Source: Ancylobacter aquaticus (GTDB lineage: Bacteria; Pseudomonadota; Alphaproteobacteria; Rhizobiales; Xanthobacteraceae). Taken from it: a stretch of 64,000 nucleotides of DNA. Shown here piece after piece: positions 17,157-24,870 of this stretch (positions are counted from its first letter, which is position 1; each line of letters begins with the position of its first letter). The notes below the pieces were generated by a model, which saw only the letters and a program-made list of their open reading frames with translations, was not told the DNA's origin and made no database searches. The DNA lies in assembly GCF_004339465.1 (NCBI RefSeq), contig NZ_SMFY01000001.1, positions 1,488,001 through 1,552,000 of the forward strand, written 5' to 3'. The position numbers and the translations under genes are program-made.

Positions 17157-18444
17157 GGCGCTGGCCGCGCTCGACGCCCCGACACTCGACTGGCTGCGCC
17201 ACCACTGGCCGCTGATCGGCCGCGCGGGCCAGCAGCCGCCCGCCCACGCGCAGGGCGGCGGCGACTGGCTGACCTGGCTGATGCTGGGCGGGCGCGGGGC
17301 CGGCAAGACGCGGTCCGGCGCCGAATGGGTGCGCGCGCTGGTTCATGGCCGCGCCGGGCCAAGAGCCGGGCGGCTCGCGCTGGTCGCGGAAAGCCACGCC
17401 GATCTGCGCGAGGTGATGGTGGAGGGCGTCTCCGGCCTGCTCGCCGTGCATCCGAACCATGAGCGCCCGACATGGGAGCCGACGCGGCGCCGGCTGCAAT
17501 GGCCTAACGGCGCGGTGGCGCAGGGCTTTTCCGCCGACGACCCGGAGAGTTTGCGCGGTCCGCAATTCGACGCCGCCTGGTGCGACGAACTGGCGAAATG
17601 GCGCTACGCGCAGGCCGCTTTCGACATGCTGCAATTCGGCCTGCGCTTGGGCGTCCGGCCGCGCCAGATGGTGACGACGACGCCGCGCCCGACCGCGCTG
17701 ATCCGCGCGCTGCTCGCGGACCCGCGCACGGCGGTATCGCGCATGGGCACGGCGCAGAACGCCGCGCATCTGGCGCCCAGCTTTCTCGACACCGTGGTCG
17801 GCCGCTATGCCGGCACGCGGCTCGGCCGGCAGGAACTCGACGGCGAACTGATCGAGGACCGCGCCGACGCGCTGTGGAACCGCGCCGGGCTGGAGGCGGG
17901 GCGGGTGACGCCGACCCCGGAGTTGGTCGGCCGGATGGTCCGCATCGTGGTGGCGGTCGACCCGCCGGCTGCCTCGACCCGGCGGGCGGATGCCTGCGGC
18001 ATTGTCGCGGCGGGGATCGACGCGGAGGGCCTCGTCCATGTGCTGGCGGATGAGAGCGCGCAGGGGCTGAGCCCCAATGGCTGGGGCGGGCGCGCCATCG
18101 GCCTGTTCCAGAAGCTGGAGGCCGACCGGGTGGTGGTGGAGGTGAACCAGGGCGGGGAGATGGTGAAGACCATCCTCGCCGGCATCGACCCCGCTGTGCC
18201 GGTGAGCGAAGTGCGGGCGACGCGCGGAAAATGGCTGCGCGCCGAGCCGGTGGCCGCGCTCTACGAGCAGGGAAGGGTGCGCCATGTGGGCGCTTTCCCG
18301 GCGCTGGAGGATGAACTGTGCGATTTCGGCCCGGACGGCCTCTCCAATGGCCGCTCCCCCGACCGGCTCGATGCGCTGGTCTGGGCCATCACCGCGCTGG
18401 CGCTCGGCCCCCGGAGCGCGGCGCCGCGGGTGCGGCGGGTGTGA
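17071..18444 (+). CDS. GTA large terminase (DNA-packaging ATPase)
   Basis: 457 aa from the ATG at 17071, within the 3' end of the previous gene. ATPase domain with Walker A GGRGAGKT (residues 73-80), Walker-B-like FDAAWCDELAKW (about 165-176) and the coupling segment VTTTPRPTALI; nuclease domain begins near VVAVDPPA with further acidic residues downstream. It powers headful-like packaging of host DNA in the GTA. The overlap of 86 bases with the preceding gene implies coupled translation. Appears intact. Confidence 0.92.
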   Translation: MTPPATPTFSDASLATRLSACWRAGKLPEALAALDAPTLDWLRHHWPLIGRAGQQPPAHAQGGGDWLTWLMLGGRGAGKTRSGAEWVRALVHGRAGPRAGRLALVAESHADLREVMVEGVSGLLAVHPNHERPTWEPTRRRLQWPNGAVAQGFSADDPESLRGPQFDAAWCDELAKWRYAQAAFDMLQFGLRLGVRPRQMVTTTPRPTALIRALLADPRTAVSRMGTAQNAAHLAPSFLDTVVGRYAGTRLGRQELDGELIEDRADALWNRAGLEAGRVTPTPELVGRMVRIVVAVDPPAASTRRADACGIVAAGIDAEGLVHVLADESAQGLSPNGWGGRAIGLFQKLEADRVVVEVNQGGEMVKTILAGIDPAVPVSEVRATRGKWLRAEPVAALYEQGRVRHVGAFPALEDELCDFGPDGLSNGRSPDRLDALVWAITALALGPRSAAPRVRRV

Positions 18445-18463
18445 GGGGCGCTCGCATTGTCTG

Positions 18464-18555
18464 CGTCATCCCGGACGGCTGCAGGCCGATCCGGGACAGT
18501 CGGCCCGCCGGAGAGCGATCCCGGCTCTTCGGCTTTGCCTGCGGCCGGGATGACG
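18464..18555. repeat. Palindromic intergenic repeat, family B
   Basis: Begins CGTCATCCCGG and ends CCGGGATGACG, a perfect outer inverted repeat, with internal GATCCGGGA/GATCCCGGC segments. A related copy lies at 19632-19737. It fills the gap between the terminase and portal genes. Confidence 0.75.
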
Positions 18556-18583
18556 GCCTACCCATGTAACCGGAGCCCCTTTC

Positions 18584-19462
18584 ATGAAGCTCTTTCCCTT
18601 CTCCTTTGGCCGCGCCGCGCCGCCGGAGGCCAAGGCCTCGCGCACATCGGCGCTGGTGGCGCTGCTGGGCGGCCATCGGGCGCAGTGGACGCCGCGCGAC
18701 TATGGGGCGCTGGCGCGCGAGGGCTACCAGCGCAACGCCATCGCCTATCGCTGCGTGCGGCTGATAGCGCAGGGTGTGGGCGAACTGCGCCCGGTGCTGA
18801 CGCAGGAGGGGCGCGAGGACGCCGCGCATCCGCTGCTCGACCTTCTGGCGCAGCCGAATGCGCGGCTCTCCGGGCCGGGGCTGATGGAGGCGCTGGCGTC
18901 GCATCTGCTGCTATCCGGCAATGGCTATGTCGAGGCGGTCTCGGTGGGCGAGCAGGTGCGCGAATTGCACGTGCTGCGCCCCGACCGCAAACAGTTCGAC
19001 CGGCTGAAAGAGGAGCTGGAGGCGAATTTCTCCGGCAGCGGCAATGCCGGGCGGCCGCTGCTGCTGGAGGGCGGGCTGGACTGGCGTCCGCTTTCGCTCA
19101 CCCCCAAGGACATGGATTTCCTGGAGGCGAAGAACGCCGCCGCGCGGGAGATCGCACTGGCCTTCGGCGTGCCGCCGATGCTGCTCGGCATTCCCGGCGA
19201 CGCGACCTACGCCAATTACGCCGAGGCCAGCCGGGTGCTCTGGCGCCAGACCGTGCTGCCGCTCGGTCGCCGGCTGCTGCACGAGATGTGCCTCTGGCTC
19301 GGCCCCGCCTACGGGTCGGGCCGGCTGCAGCTGGAGCCCGACCTCGATGCCATCGAGGCGCTGCATGGCGAGCGCGAGGCGCTGTGGCGCCGGGTGAGCG
19401 AGGCGAGCTTCCTCACCGAGGACGAGAAGCGGCAGGCGGTGGGCTATGGGGCGCGGGGGTGA
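18584..19462 (+). CDS. GTA portal protein, with probable internal in-frame deletion
   Basis: 292 aa; GTA portals are usually near 390-400 aa. N-terminal two-fifths (TPRDYGALAREGYQRNAIAY to VRELHVLRPDR) and C-terminal part (LLLEGGLDWRPLSLTPKDMD, ALAFGVPPMLLGIPGDATYA) match the family well, but the first runs straight from LRPDR into KQFDRLKEELEANF. About 90-100 residues that normally lie between these points are absent, without frameshift. The start with RBS GGAG is normal. The portal forms the DNA entry ring, so this copy may be non-functional. See finding. Confidence 0.85.
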   Translation: MKLFPFSFGRAAPPEAKASRTSALVALLGGHRAQWTPRDYGALAREGYQRNAIAYRCVRLIAQGVGELRPVLTQEGREDAAHPLLDLLAQPNARLSGPGLMEALASHLLLSGNGYVEAVSVGEQVRELHVLRPDRKQFDRLKEELEANFSGSGNAGRPLLLEGGLDWRPLSLTPKDMDFLEAKNAAAREIALAFGVPPMLLGIPGDATYANYAEASRVLWRQTVLPLGRRLLHEMCLWLGPAYGSGRLQLEPDLDAIEALHGEREALWRRVSEASFLTEDEKRQAVGYGARG

Positions 19463-19481
19463 GGGGCCTGACCCTTGAGCC

Positions 19482-19607
19482 GTGTCCCGGACCAGCGACG
19501 CCGTAGGCGGAGCGCCGATCCGGGACCCAGCGAAAAGGTTTCTGCCAAAGAGTTTTCCCCTGGGCCCCGGATCGGCGCCACGCGGTGCGTGGCTTGTCCG
19601 GGGAACC
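19482..19607 (+). repeat. Intergenic repeat, family A (full copy 1)
   Basis: A ~126-bp element from GTGTCCCGG to GGGGAACC, nearly collinear with the copy at 30277-30401. It shares CCCAGCG, CCAAAGAG and TTGTCCGGGGAAC blocks with the latter. It opens the 404-bp gene-free stretch 19463-19866, which is filled with families A, B, C and D and holds no gene I can support. Confidence 0.75.
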
Positions 19608-19631
19608 GCTTTCTGACGGGTCGCCACCGCC

Positions 19632-19737
19632 CGTCATCCCGGACGCCGCGACGCGGCGATCCGGGATCGGGTGCCGTTGGGTGCGTCTGCTTTGGCACGC
19701 GATCCCGGCTCTGCGCTTCGCTTCGGCCGGGATGACG
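19632..19737. repeat. Palindromic intergenic repeat, family B (copy 2)
   Basis: Starts CGTCATCCCGG, ends CCGGGATGACG, with inner GATCCGGGATCGGGT and ACGCGATCCCGGCT blocks. Same architecture as 18464-18555. Confidence 0.7.
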
Positions 19738-19750
19738 AGAGACGAATGAA

Positions 19751-19830
19751 CGTCATGCCCGGCTTTGTGCCGGGCATCCACGACCTCAGCCTGAGAAGAC
19801 GTGGATCCCCGGGTCAGGCCCGGGATGAGG
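19751..19830. repeat. Palindromic repeats, families C and D
   Basis: CGTCATGCCCGG/CCGGGCATCCACG (19751-19782, family C), then GTGGATCCCCGGG/CCCGGGATGAGG (about 19800-19830, family D half-element). They complete the repeat-filled gap before the small membrane protein gene. Confidence 0.65.
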
Positions 19831-19866
19831 GACGATCCAGGCCGTCGCCCGCCACGGAGGTTCACC

Positions 19867-20055
19867 ATGCAACCGCTCATGACAGCCTTTGCTGAAAAGG
19901 CCGATATCGCCCATCTGGCGCTGCTGATGTGGGCGCTGGGGGCTTCCGCGCTGGCGGGGCTCGCGCTGCGCGAGCTGGGCCATGCGGCGCGCCGCTTCGA
20001 CGATTTCGTGCGCGAGATCGCGCGCTTCAACGCCCTGTTCGGAGACGAGACATGA
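19867..20055 (+). CDS. Small membrane protein of GTA cluster (gene 3.5-like)
   Basis: 62 aa from the ATG at 19867, preceded by a good ribosome site (CGGAGGTTCACC). One membrane segment (ALLMWALGASALAGLALREL) with a short amphipathic tail ending in NALFGDET. A small gene between portal and prohead protease is common in GTA clusters. Its stop overlaps the next start (ATGA). Function unknown; a role in head assembly or membrane association is a guess. Confidence 0.7.
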   Translation: MQPLMTAFAEKADIAHLALLMWALGASALAGLALRELGHAARRFDDFVREIARFNALFGDET

Positions 20056-20249
20056 CATCCACCCCGCGCATCCGGGCGTTCCTGCCCGACCGTTTCAACG
20101 GGCTTACCCCCCGCCTGCCGGCACCCCACCGGGCCGGGCAGGTGCCGCAGGTGTTCCGCCAGTTCGGCCGCACGCTCGGCAAGCTGGAGCGCGCCGCCGC
20201 CACCCGCCGTGCGGGGGTGGCCGATGCCGGACAAGGGGAGGGCGCATGA
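20052..20249 (+). CDS. Small hypothetical protein coupled to GTA protease gene
   Basis: 65 aa, ATGA overlaps at both ends (start at 20052 on the previous stop, stop at 20247-20249 on the next start). Basic, Arg-rich, without domains: PRIRAFLPDRFNGLTPRL then VFRQFGRTLGKLERAA. Such coupling argues for translation, but I do not know a homologous family. It may be a lineage-specific GTA accessory gene. Confidence 0.5.
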   Translation: MTSTPRIRAFLPDRFNGLTPRLPAPHRAGQVPQVFRQFGRTLGKLERAAATRRAGVADAGQGEGA

Positions 20250-20860
20250 GCGCGTCCGTACTAAGCGCACCCGTTTCCCGCGCGCCGTCTCGTCACGCCG
20301 CCCCGCCGCTGCGCACCAAGGCCGAGACCGGGCCGCTTGGCGGCGCGCTGGCGAACATCGCGCCCGATGGCAGCTTCGAGGGCTATGCGGCGCTGTTCGG
20401 CCGGGTCGATCTCGGCCGCGACCTTATCCTGCCCGGCGCCTTCGCCCGCTCGCTGGCCGAGCGCGGGGCGGGCGGGGTGCGCATGCTGTTCCAGCACGAC
20501 CCGGCCGAACCGATCGGCAGCTGGATCAGCCTTCACGAGGATTCGGTCGGGCTGCGGGTCCGGGGTCGGCTGACGCTGGATGTCGCCCGCGCCCGCGAGG
20601 TGCTGGCGCTGATGCGCGCCGGGGCGATCGACGGGCTCTCCATCGGCTTCCGCACGGTGGAAGGGCGCACCGACACGCGCACAAAGGTGCGGCGGCTGTT
20701 CCACATTGATTTATGGGAGGTGTCGATCGTGACCTTTCCCATGCAGCCGGACGCGCGCATCGCCAGCGTCAAGCACGCCGGTGACGCGCTCGCCGGCGCC
20801 ATCCGTCGCGGCGCCCGCCGGCTGCGCACCCTGCCGGGGTTACGGCCGGCGATGGCGTGA
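20246..20860 (+). CDS. HK97-family prohead protease (GTA)
   Basis: 204 aa from the ATG at 20246. Family features: GSFEGYAALFGRVDLGRDLI, then the catalytic-type histidine region MLFQHDPAEPIG, and SIGFRTVEG with the active-site serine of the family. It cleaves the capsid N-terminal scaffold domain during maturation. The overlap with the preceding gene (ATGA) and the capsid gene downstream fit GTA order. Appears full length. Confidence 0.9.
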   Translation: MSASVLSAPVSRAPSRHAAPPLRTKAETGPLGGALANIAPDGSFEGYAALFGRVDLGRDLILPGAFARSLAERGAGGVRMLFQHDPAEPIGSWISLHEDSVGLRVRGRLTLDVARAREVLALMRAGAIDGLSIGFRTVEGRTDTRTKVRRLFHIDLWEVSIVTFPMQPDARIASVKHAGDALAGAIRRGARRLRTLPGLRPAMA

Positions 20861-20870
20861 GTTCTTCCCC

Positions 20871-20955
20871 TCATGGTCGGGCTTGACCCGGCCACCCAGA
20901 CGTTCGGCCACGTGCCGTTGGAAGGCTGGGTCCCCGGGCCTGGCCCGGGGATGAG
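20871..20955. repeat. Palindromic intergenic repeat, family D
   Basis: TCATGGTCGGGCTTGACCCGG and, farther right, GGTCCCCGGGCC with TGGCCCGGGGATGA. Same family as 30187-30264. It fills the protease to capsid gap (20861-21016), where no gene is seen. Confidence 0.65.
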
Positions 20956-21016
20956 GGCCTGAACATTTGACCGGGGCCTTCCCGGATGACGCTCCTTTCA
21001 ACAGGACCTGAGCCAC

Positions 21017-22264
21017 ATGGAACCGAGCATGCCCGCACCTGAGATGAAGTCCGCCGGCCCGGAAGTCTCGGCCGCTTTCGAGGAATTCATGAGCGCTTTC
21101 GAGGCGTTCAAGGACGCCAATGACCAGCGGCTCGGCGCGCTGGAGCGGCGCGGCGGCGATGTCGTGGCCGACGACAAGGTGGCGCGCATCAATGCCGCGC
21201 TCGACGGCCAGAAGGCGCTGATCGACGAACTGGTGCTGAAGGCCCGCCGGCCGGCGCTGGGGGGCGGTGGCGACCTCGTCACCGACCTCGCGGCGCGCGA
21301 GCACAAGGCGGCCTTCGAGTCCTATGTCCGCACCGGGGAGGCGGCGGGGCTCAAGCGGCTGGAGGCCAAGGCGCTCTCCGCCGGAGTGGGCGCGGATGGC
21401 GGCTACACCGTGCCCACCGAGACCGAGCGCGAAATCGGCCGGCGGCTCGCCGCGCTCTCCCCGATCCGCGCCATTGCCGATGTCAGGGTGATTTCGGCCG
21501 GTACCTACAAGAAGCCGTTCATGACCTCCGGCCCGGCGGTCGGCTGGGTGGCGGAGACGGGCGCGCGGGCCCAGACCGCCAGCCCGGTGCTGGACGAGAT
21601 CGCCTTCCCGGCGATGGAACTCTACGCCATGCCGGCGGCGACGCAGACCCTGCTCGACGATTCCGCGGTCAATATCGACGAGTGGCTGGCCATCGAGGTG
21701 GAAGCCGCCTTCGCGGCGCAAGAGGGCGCGGCGTTCATCACCGGCGACGGCACCGGCAAGCCGAAGGGGTTCCTGGCCTATGACACGGTGGCGGAAAGCG
21801 CCTGGACCTGGGGCAAGCTCGGCTTCATCGCCACCGGCGCGGCCGACGACTTTCCCGCCGCCAGCCCTTCCGACCCGCTGGTTGACCTCGTCTATGCGGT
21901 GAAGGCCGGCTACCGGCAGAACGGATCCTTCCTGATGAGCCGGCGCACGCAAGGCGCGGTGCGCAAGCTGAAGGACGAGAGCGGCCAGTATCTGTGGGCG
22001 CCGCCCACCGCGCCGGGCGCGCCGCCCAGCCTGATGGGCTTTCCCGTGCACGAGGCGGAGGAGATGCCGGGCATCGCCGCGAACAGCCTCTCGATCGCCT
22101 TCGGCGATTTCCGCCGGGGTTATCTCGTCGTCGACCGGGCGGGGGTGCGGGTGCTGCGCGATCCCTATTCCGCCAAGCCCTATGTGCTGTTCTACACCAC
22201 CAAGCGGGTCGGCGGCGGGGTGCAGGATTTCGACGCCATCAAGCTGCTGAAATTCGCCGCCTAA
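21017..22264 (+). CDS. GTA major capsid protein (HK97 fold)
   Basis: 415 aa. The N-terminal ~90 residues form the scaffold-like delta domain (EVSAAFEEFMSAFEAFKDAN), cleaved by the prohead protease. The HK97-fold core follows from about GGYTVPTETEREIGRRLAAL, with EIAFPAMELYAMPAATQTLL and IAFGDFRRGYLVVDRAGVRV near the end. Full length. The capsid gene ends the first GTA block; the next GTA gene begins only at 24871. Confidence 0.93.
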   Translation: MEPSMPAPEMKSAGPEVSAAFEEFMSAFEAFKDANDQRLGALERRGGDVVADDKVARINAALDGQKALIDELVLKARRPALGGGGDLVTDLAAREHKAAFESYVRTGEAAGLKRLEAKALSAGVGADGGYTVPTETEREIGRRLAALSPIRAIADVRVISAGTYKKPFMTSGPAVGWVAETGARAQTASPVLDEIAFPAMELYAMPAATQTLLDDSAVNIDEWLAIEVEAAFAAQEGAAFITGDGTGKPKGFLAYDTVAESAWTWGKLGFIATGAADDFPAASPSDPLVDLVYAVKAGYRQNGSFLMSRRTQGAVRKLKDESGQYLWAPPTAPGAPPSLMGFPVHEAEEMPGIAANSLSIAFGDFRRGYLVVDRAGVRVLRDPYSAKPYVLFYTTKRVGGGVQDFDAIKLLKFAA

Positions 22265-22287
22265 GGCGAACGGCAGTAACGCGACGC

Positions 22288-22317
22288 AAAAAAGGGGCGC
22301 CCGGTGAGGGGCGCCCC
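22288..22317 (-). terminator. Intrinsic terminator at the end of the minus-strand island
   Basis: Arms GGGGCGCC (22294-22301) and GGCGCCCC (22310-22317); on the minus strand the stem is followed by six T. It ends the three-gene minus-strand unit of small secreted proteins and may also stop plus-strand transcription from the capsid gene. Confidence 0.8.
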
Positions 22318-22357
22318 AATTGAGACGGTCAGTCTCGGGAAGTTCGGTCCGGCACGT

Positions 22358-22600
22358 TCAGCGGGTCGAGCGGGCGTTGGCTTCGACGCTCCGGTCGATA
22401 TAGGCGTCGGACACGGCCGGCACGGTCACGGTGGCGTTGCGGCCTTCGACGACGTTGCGCTGGGCCTGCGGCTGGACCTGCTGGGTCTGGACCTGCGGGC
22501 CGGTGGCGCGGGTGTAGAGGGTGCCGTCACGGCCGGCGGCCTGCGCGCCGGCGGAACCGAAAGTGGCCAGGGCCACGGCGGCGAGGATGATCTTGTTCAT
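22358..22600 (-). CDS. Small secreted protein, tandem paralog 1
   Basis: 80 aa, with ribosome site AAGGAG upstream. Signal peptide (KIILAAVALATFGSAGAQAA), mature part with the conserved block VVEGRNATVTVP and the end SDAYIDRSVEANARSTR. It is the last of three tandem paralogs and carries an additional Gln-rich stretch (VQTQQVQPQAQ) that the others lack. I do not recognise the family. Exported; function unknown. Confidence 0.75.
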   Translation of the reverse strand: MNKIILAAVALATFGSAGAQAAGRDGTLYTRATGPQVQTQQVQPQAQRNVVEGRNATVTVPAVSDAYIDRSVEANARSTR

Positions 22601-22620
22601 GGTGGATACTCCTTAAAAGG

Positions 22621-22652
22621 GGCCGGCGCACGCTCCCGTGGGGGCGCCGGCC
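22621..22652 (-). repeat. Hairpin between small secreted genes (copy 1)
   Basis: GGCCGGCGC/GCGCCGGCC stem with an inner CACG/CGTG stem. An almost identical element lies at 22924-22955, so gene and leader were duplicated together. It may be a processing or attenuation signal; there is no U-run. Confidence 0.6.
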
Positions 22653-22675
22653 AGAGGGGGAAGAGAAGAAAGGGA

Positions 22676-22903
22676 TCAGCGGGTCGAACGGGCGTTCGCC
22701 TCGACCGACTTGTTGATGTAGGCGTCGGAGACGGTCGGCAGCGCCACAGCTGCGTTGCGGCCTTCGACGACCTGGCCCTGCGCGGCTTCGGCCTGCACGG
22801 TGGCCGGGGTGCTGTAGAGGCTGGGGTCGCGACCGTCAGCGGCGCTGGCGGAGGCTGCGCCAACAGCGATGAGAGCGAAGGCGGCGAGGATGATCTTGTT
22901 CAT
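22676..22903 (-). CDS. Small secreted protein, tandem paralog 2
   Basis: 75 aa from the ATG at 22903, which gives the same start as its paralogs (an upstream in-frame start extends into the hairpin). Signal peptide (KIILAAFALIAVGAASASAA), conserved VVEGRNAAVALPTVSDAYIN and the end KSVEANARSTR. It is separated from paralog 3 by a hairpin leader. The family is not recognised; the identical tails point to recent duplication. Confidence 0.75.
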   Translation of the reverse strand: MNKIILAAFALIAVGAASASAADGRDPSLYSTPATVQAEAAQGQVVEGRNAAVALPTVSDAYINKSVEANARSTR

Positions 22904-22923
22904 GGTGGATGCTCCTTGAAAGG

Positions 22924-22955
22924 GGCCGGCGCACGCTCCCGTGGGGGCGCCGGCC
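22924..22955 (-). repeat. Hairpin between small secreted genes (copy 2)
   Basis: Same stem as 22621-22652 (GGCCGGCGC/GCGCCGGCC). It lies in the leader of paralog 2. Confidence 0.6.
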
Positions 22956-22973
22956 AAGGGGGAAGGGAAGAGA

Positions 22974-23201
22974 TCAGCGGGTCGAACGGGCGTTCGCCTC
23001 GACCGACTGGTTGATGTAGGCGTCGGAGACGGTCGGCAGCGTCACAGCGGCGTTGCGGCCTTCGACGACCGGGGCCGGCGCGACTTCGGCCTGGGCCGGG
23101 GTGGCGCGCTCGTAGAGGCTGGCGTCGCGGCCATCGGCGGCGCTGGCGGCAACCGAGCCGAACGAGGCGAGGGCGACGGCGGCGATGATGAACTTGTTCA
23201 T
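22974..23201 (-). CDS. Small secreted protein, tandem paralog 3
   Basis: 75 aa from the ATG at 23201. Signal peptide (KFIIAAVALASFGSVAASAA), VVEGRNAAVTLPTVSDAYIN and QSVEANARSTR. First gene of the minus-strand unit; its leader has a different sequence from the other two, so the promoter probably lies at 23202-23280. The gene-free stretch 23202-23562 (361 bp) shared with the phosphatase-like gene is likely the divergent promoter region; no other feature is seen. Confidence 0.75.
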   Translation of the reverse strand: MNKFIIAAVALASFGSVAASAADGRDASLYERATPAQAEVAPAPVVEGRNAAVTLPTVSDAYINQSVEANARSTR

Positions 23202-23562
23202 TTTAGTCTTCTCCAAAGTGTGGGTGGCTGGCCGAGAGGGCCGCGCCGTTTTCATGAAGTGAACCTAGTCAGGGCGCCGTCGCATGGCCAGTTGTGTTTC
23301 GGCGCTCGCCGGTTTGCGTGGATGCAATAACATCTGCGTGTTCGCCCTCTAGCGGAACATCATTCGAGCGCCTAGGAAGTAAGCGTCACCGATAATATCG
23401 TGCGCGGTAGAGGCGACCGGCGGTGATGGCAGGCGTGCGCGCGGGTGCGCGTGTGGGCTTCACGCTCCCTGCAATTTCAGGCTCCCGTGCGGTTGCCCGC
23501 ACCGCCCGATTGCCGTCGCCACCCGTGCGCGCCAAAGCGGGGCATCAACTGCGGAGCTGCCT

Positions 23563-23886
23563 TTGACGCGCCTTCTGTTCGTGTGCAGCCGCAACAAGCT
23601 GCGCAGCCCGACTGCCGAACAGGTATTCGCCGGGCGGGACGGTCTCGATGTCGCCTCCGCCGGCACCAATCGCGACGCCGAAACGCCGCTCACGGCCGAA
23701 TTGGTGGCCTGGGCCGACATCGTCTTCGTTATGGAGAAGGCGCACCGGGAGAAGCTGCAGGCGCGCTACCGGGCCGCGCTGAAGGACAAGCGCCTGGTGT
23801 GCCTCGACATTCCCGACCGCTTCGCCTTCATGGCCCCCGCGCTGGTGCGGCTGCTGGAGCGCAAGGTGATGCCGCTGCTGCGCTGA
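23563..23886 (+). CDS. Low-molecular-weight phosphatase family protein (short form)
   Basis: 107 aa with a TTG start at 23563 and GGAG upstream. The P-loop is CSRNKLRS (C-x5-R-S) at about residues 8-15, as in LMW tyrosine phosphatases, and CLDIPDRF near residue 85 may supply the acidic residue. Length matches a short bacterial subgroup rather than the ~150-aa enzymes. It sits between GTA gene groups, with no GTA link known. Activity and substrate are uncertain. Confidence 0.75.
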   Translation: MTRLLFVCSRNKLRSPTAEQVFAGRDGLDVASAGTNRDAETPLTAELVAWADIVFVMEKAHREKLQARYRAALKDKRLVCLDIPDRFAFMAPALVRLLERKVMPLLR

Positions 23887-23898
23887 GGCGGTGTCGCC

Positions 23899-24630
23899 CT
23901 AGCGCCCGATGCCGCGCAGCGTGGCGTCGATCCAGGCGCGCTGCGGGCCGATGAGCGTGGCGCCGGTGACGCCGCCGCAGCCGCGCGCCCCGCCCGCCGC
24001 CGTCGACCAGCCGATGATGCCGGCGACCACGCCCTCGATGAGCACCGGGCCGCCGCTGTCGCCGGTGCAGCCGCCTTTGGCCGCGCCGTCGGACAGGCGA
24101 ACCATGATGCCGCCCGTCGTGCCGATGCTCGGCAGGGTGACGGCACGCAGCGTGCCGGCGCTCTGGCCGTCGCCGTCCTTCGTGACGCCGTAGCCAACGA
24201 CGGAGAAAGCGGTGCGCCGCGCCGGCAGCGCCATCTCGGCGGTGAGCGCGGCCGGGCGGAAGCCGGCGGGCAGCGGTTCGGCCAGCCGCACCAGAGCGAG
24301 ATCGGGCGTCGGGCGCCGCGTCGCGAAGGAATTCGGGTCGAAGGAGGGATGCAGGGCGATGCGGTTGACGGGGATCAGCCGGGGCGCCCCCGCCTCGAAT
24401 ACCACCACCGCATAATCCGCCGCCGGCTGCACGCAATGGGCAGCGGTGAGCAGCACATTCGGCGCCAATACCACCCCGGTGCAGGTGGCGCCCCGCGTCG
24501 ACACGATCATCGCCGTCTCCGCCTTCAACGCCGGGTCCGCCGGCCCGCCGCCGACAATGGCGCGGGCGGGAGCGGCGAGCAGAAGGGCGGCGAGAAGCAG
24601 GACGGCGAAGGCGGGGAGGCGGCGGTGCAT
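23899..24630 (-). CDS. Secreted trypsin-like serine protease (S1 family)
   Basis: 243 aa. Signal peptide (AFAVLLLAALLLAAPARA) and mature start IVGGG. Triad: His in LLTAAHCV (about residue 65), Asp in PDLALVRL (about 110) and Ser in GDSGGPV (about 192). Cysteines pair as in S1 proteases. The start is the ATG at 24630, judged from the signal peptide. It is convergent with the phosphatase-like gene and seems foreign to the GTA operon. Secreted or periplasmic. Confidence 0.88.
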   Translation of the reverse strand: MHRRLPAFAVLLLAALLLAAPARAIVGGGPADPALKAETAMIVSTRGATCTGVVLAPNVLLTAAHCVQPAADYAVVVFEAGAPRLIPVNRIALHPSFDPNSFATRRPTPDLALVRLAEPLPAGFRPAALTAEMALPARRTAFSVVGYGVTKDGDGQSAGTLRAVTLPSIGTTGGIMVRLSDGAAKGGCTGDSGGPVLIEGVVAGIIGWSTAAGGARGCGGVTGATLIGPQRAWIDATLRGIGR

Positions 24631-24740
24631 CGGTCTGTTCCGTAGAGGGGCGAGGCCGTTGTGGCGGCGCCCGGCCGTCAGGTCAATCGGCGCAACATCT
24701 TTCGCGCGTCGCGGAAGGGGTTCGGCGGACGAGGCTTCGC

Positions 24741-24820
24741 TGGGGCCCGGAGCGGCGGTGCGCGGTGCGCATCTTGTCCGGGACACGGGGCGTTTCGCCT
24801 GCGGCCTCGCCGATCCGGGA
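24741..24820. repeat. Intergenic repeat, family A (degenerate)
   Basis: TGGGGCCCGG, GCGCGGTGCGC, TTGTCCGGGACAC and GATCCGGGATA blocks resemble the second half of family A. It lies in the 240-bp gap 24631-24870 before the connector gene, where no gene is seen. Confidence 0.5.
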
Positions 24821-24870
24821 TACCGGTGCCTTGGCGGCGCTGCGTGACAACCATCAACAGAGAGGCACCC

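Noticed and set aside
18464..20955. Repeats in the GTA gaps as a CRISPR array or transposon ends
   Set aside because: Copies are irregularly spaced, imperfect and without unique spacers; no transposase or target-site duplication was seen.
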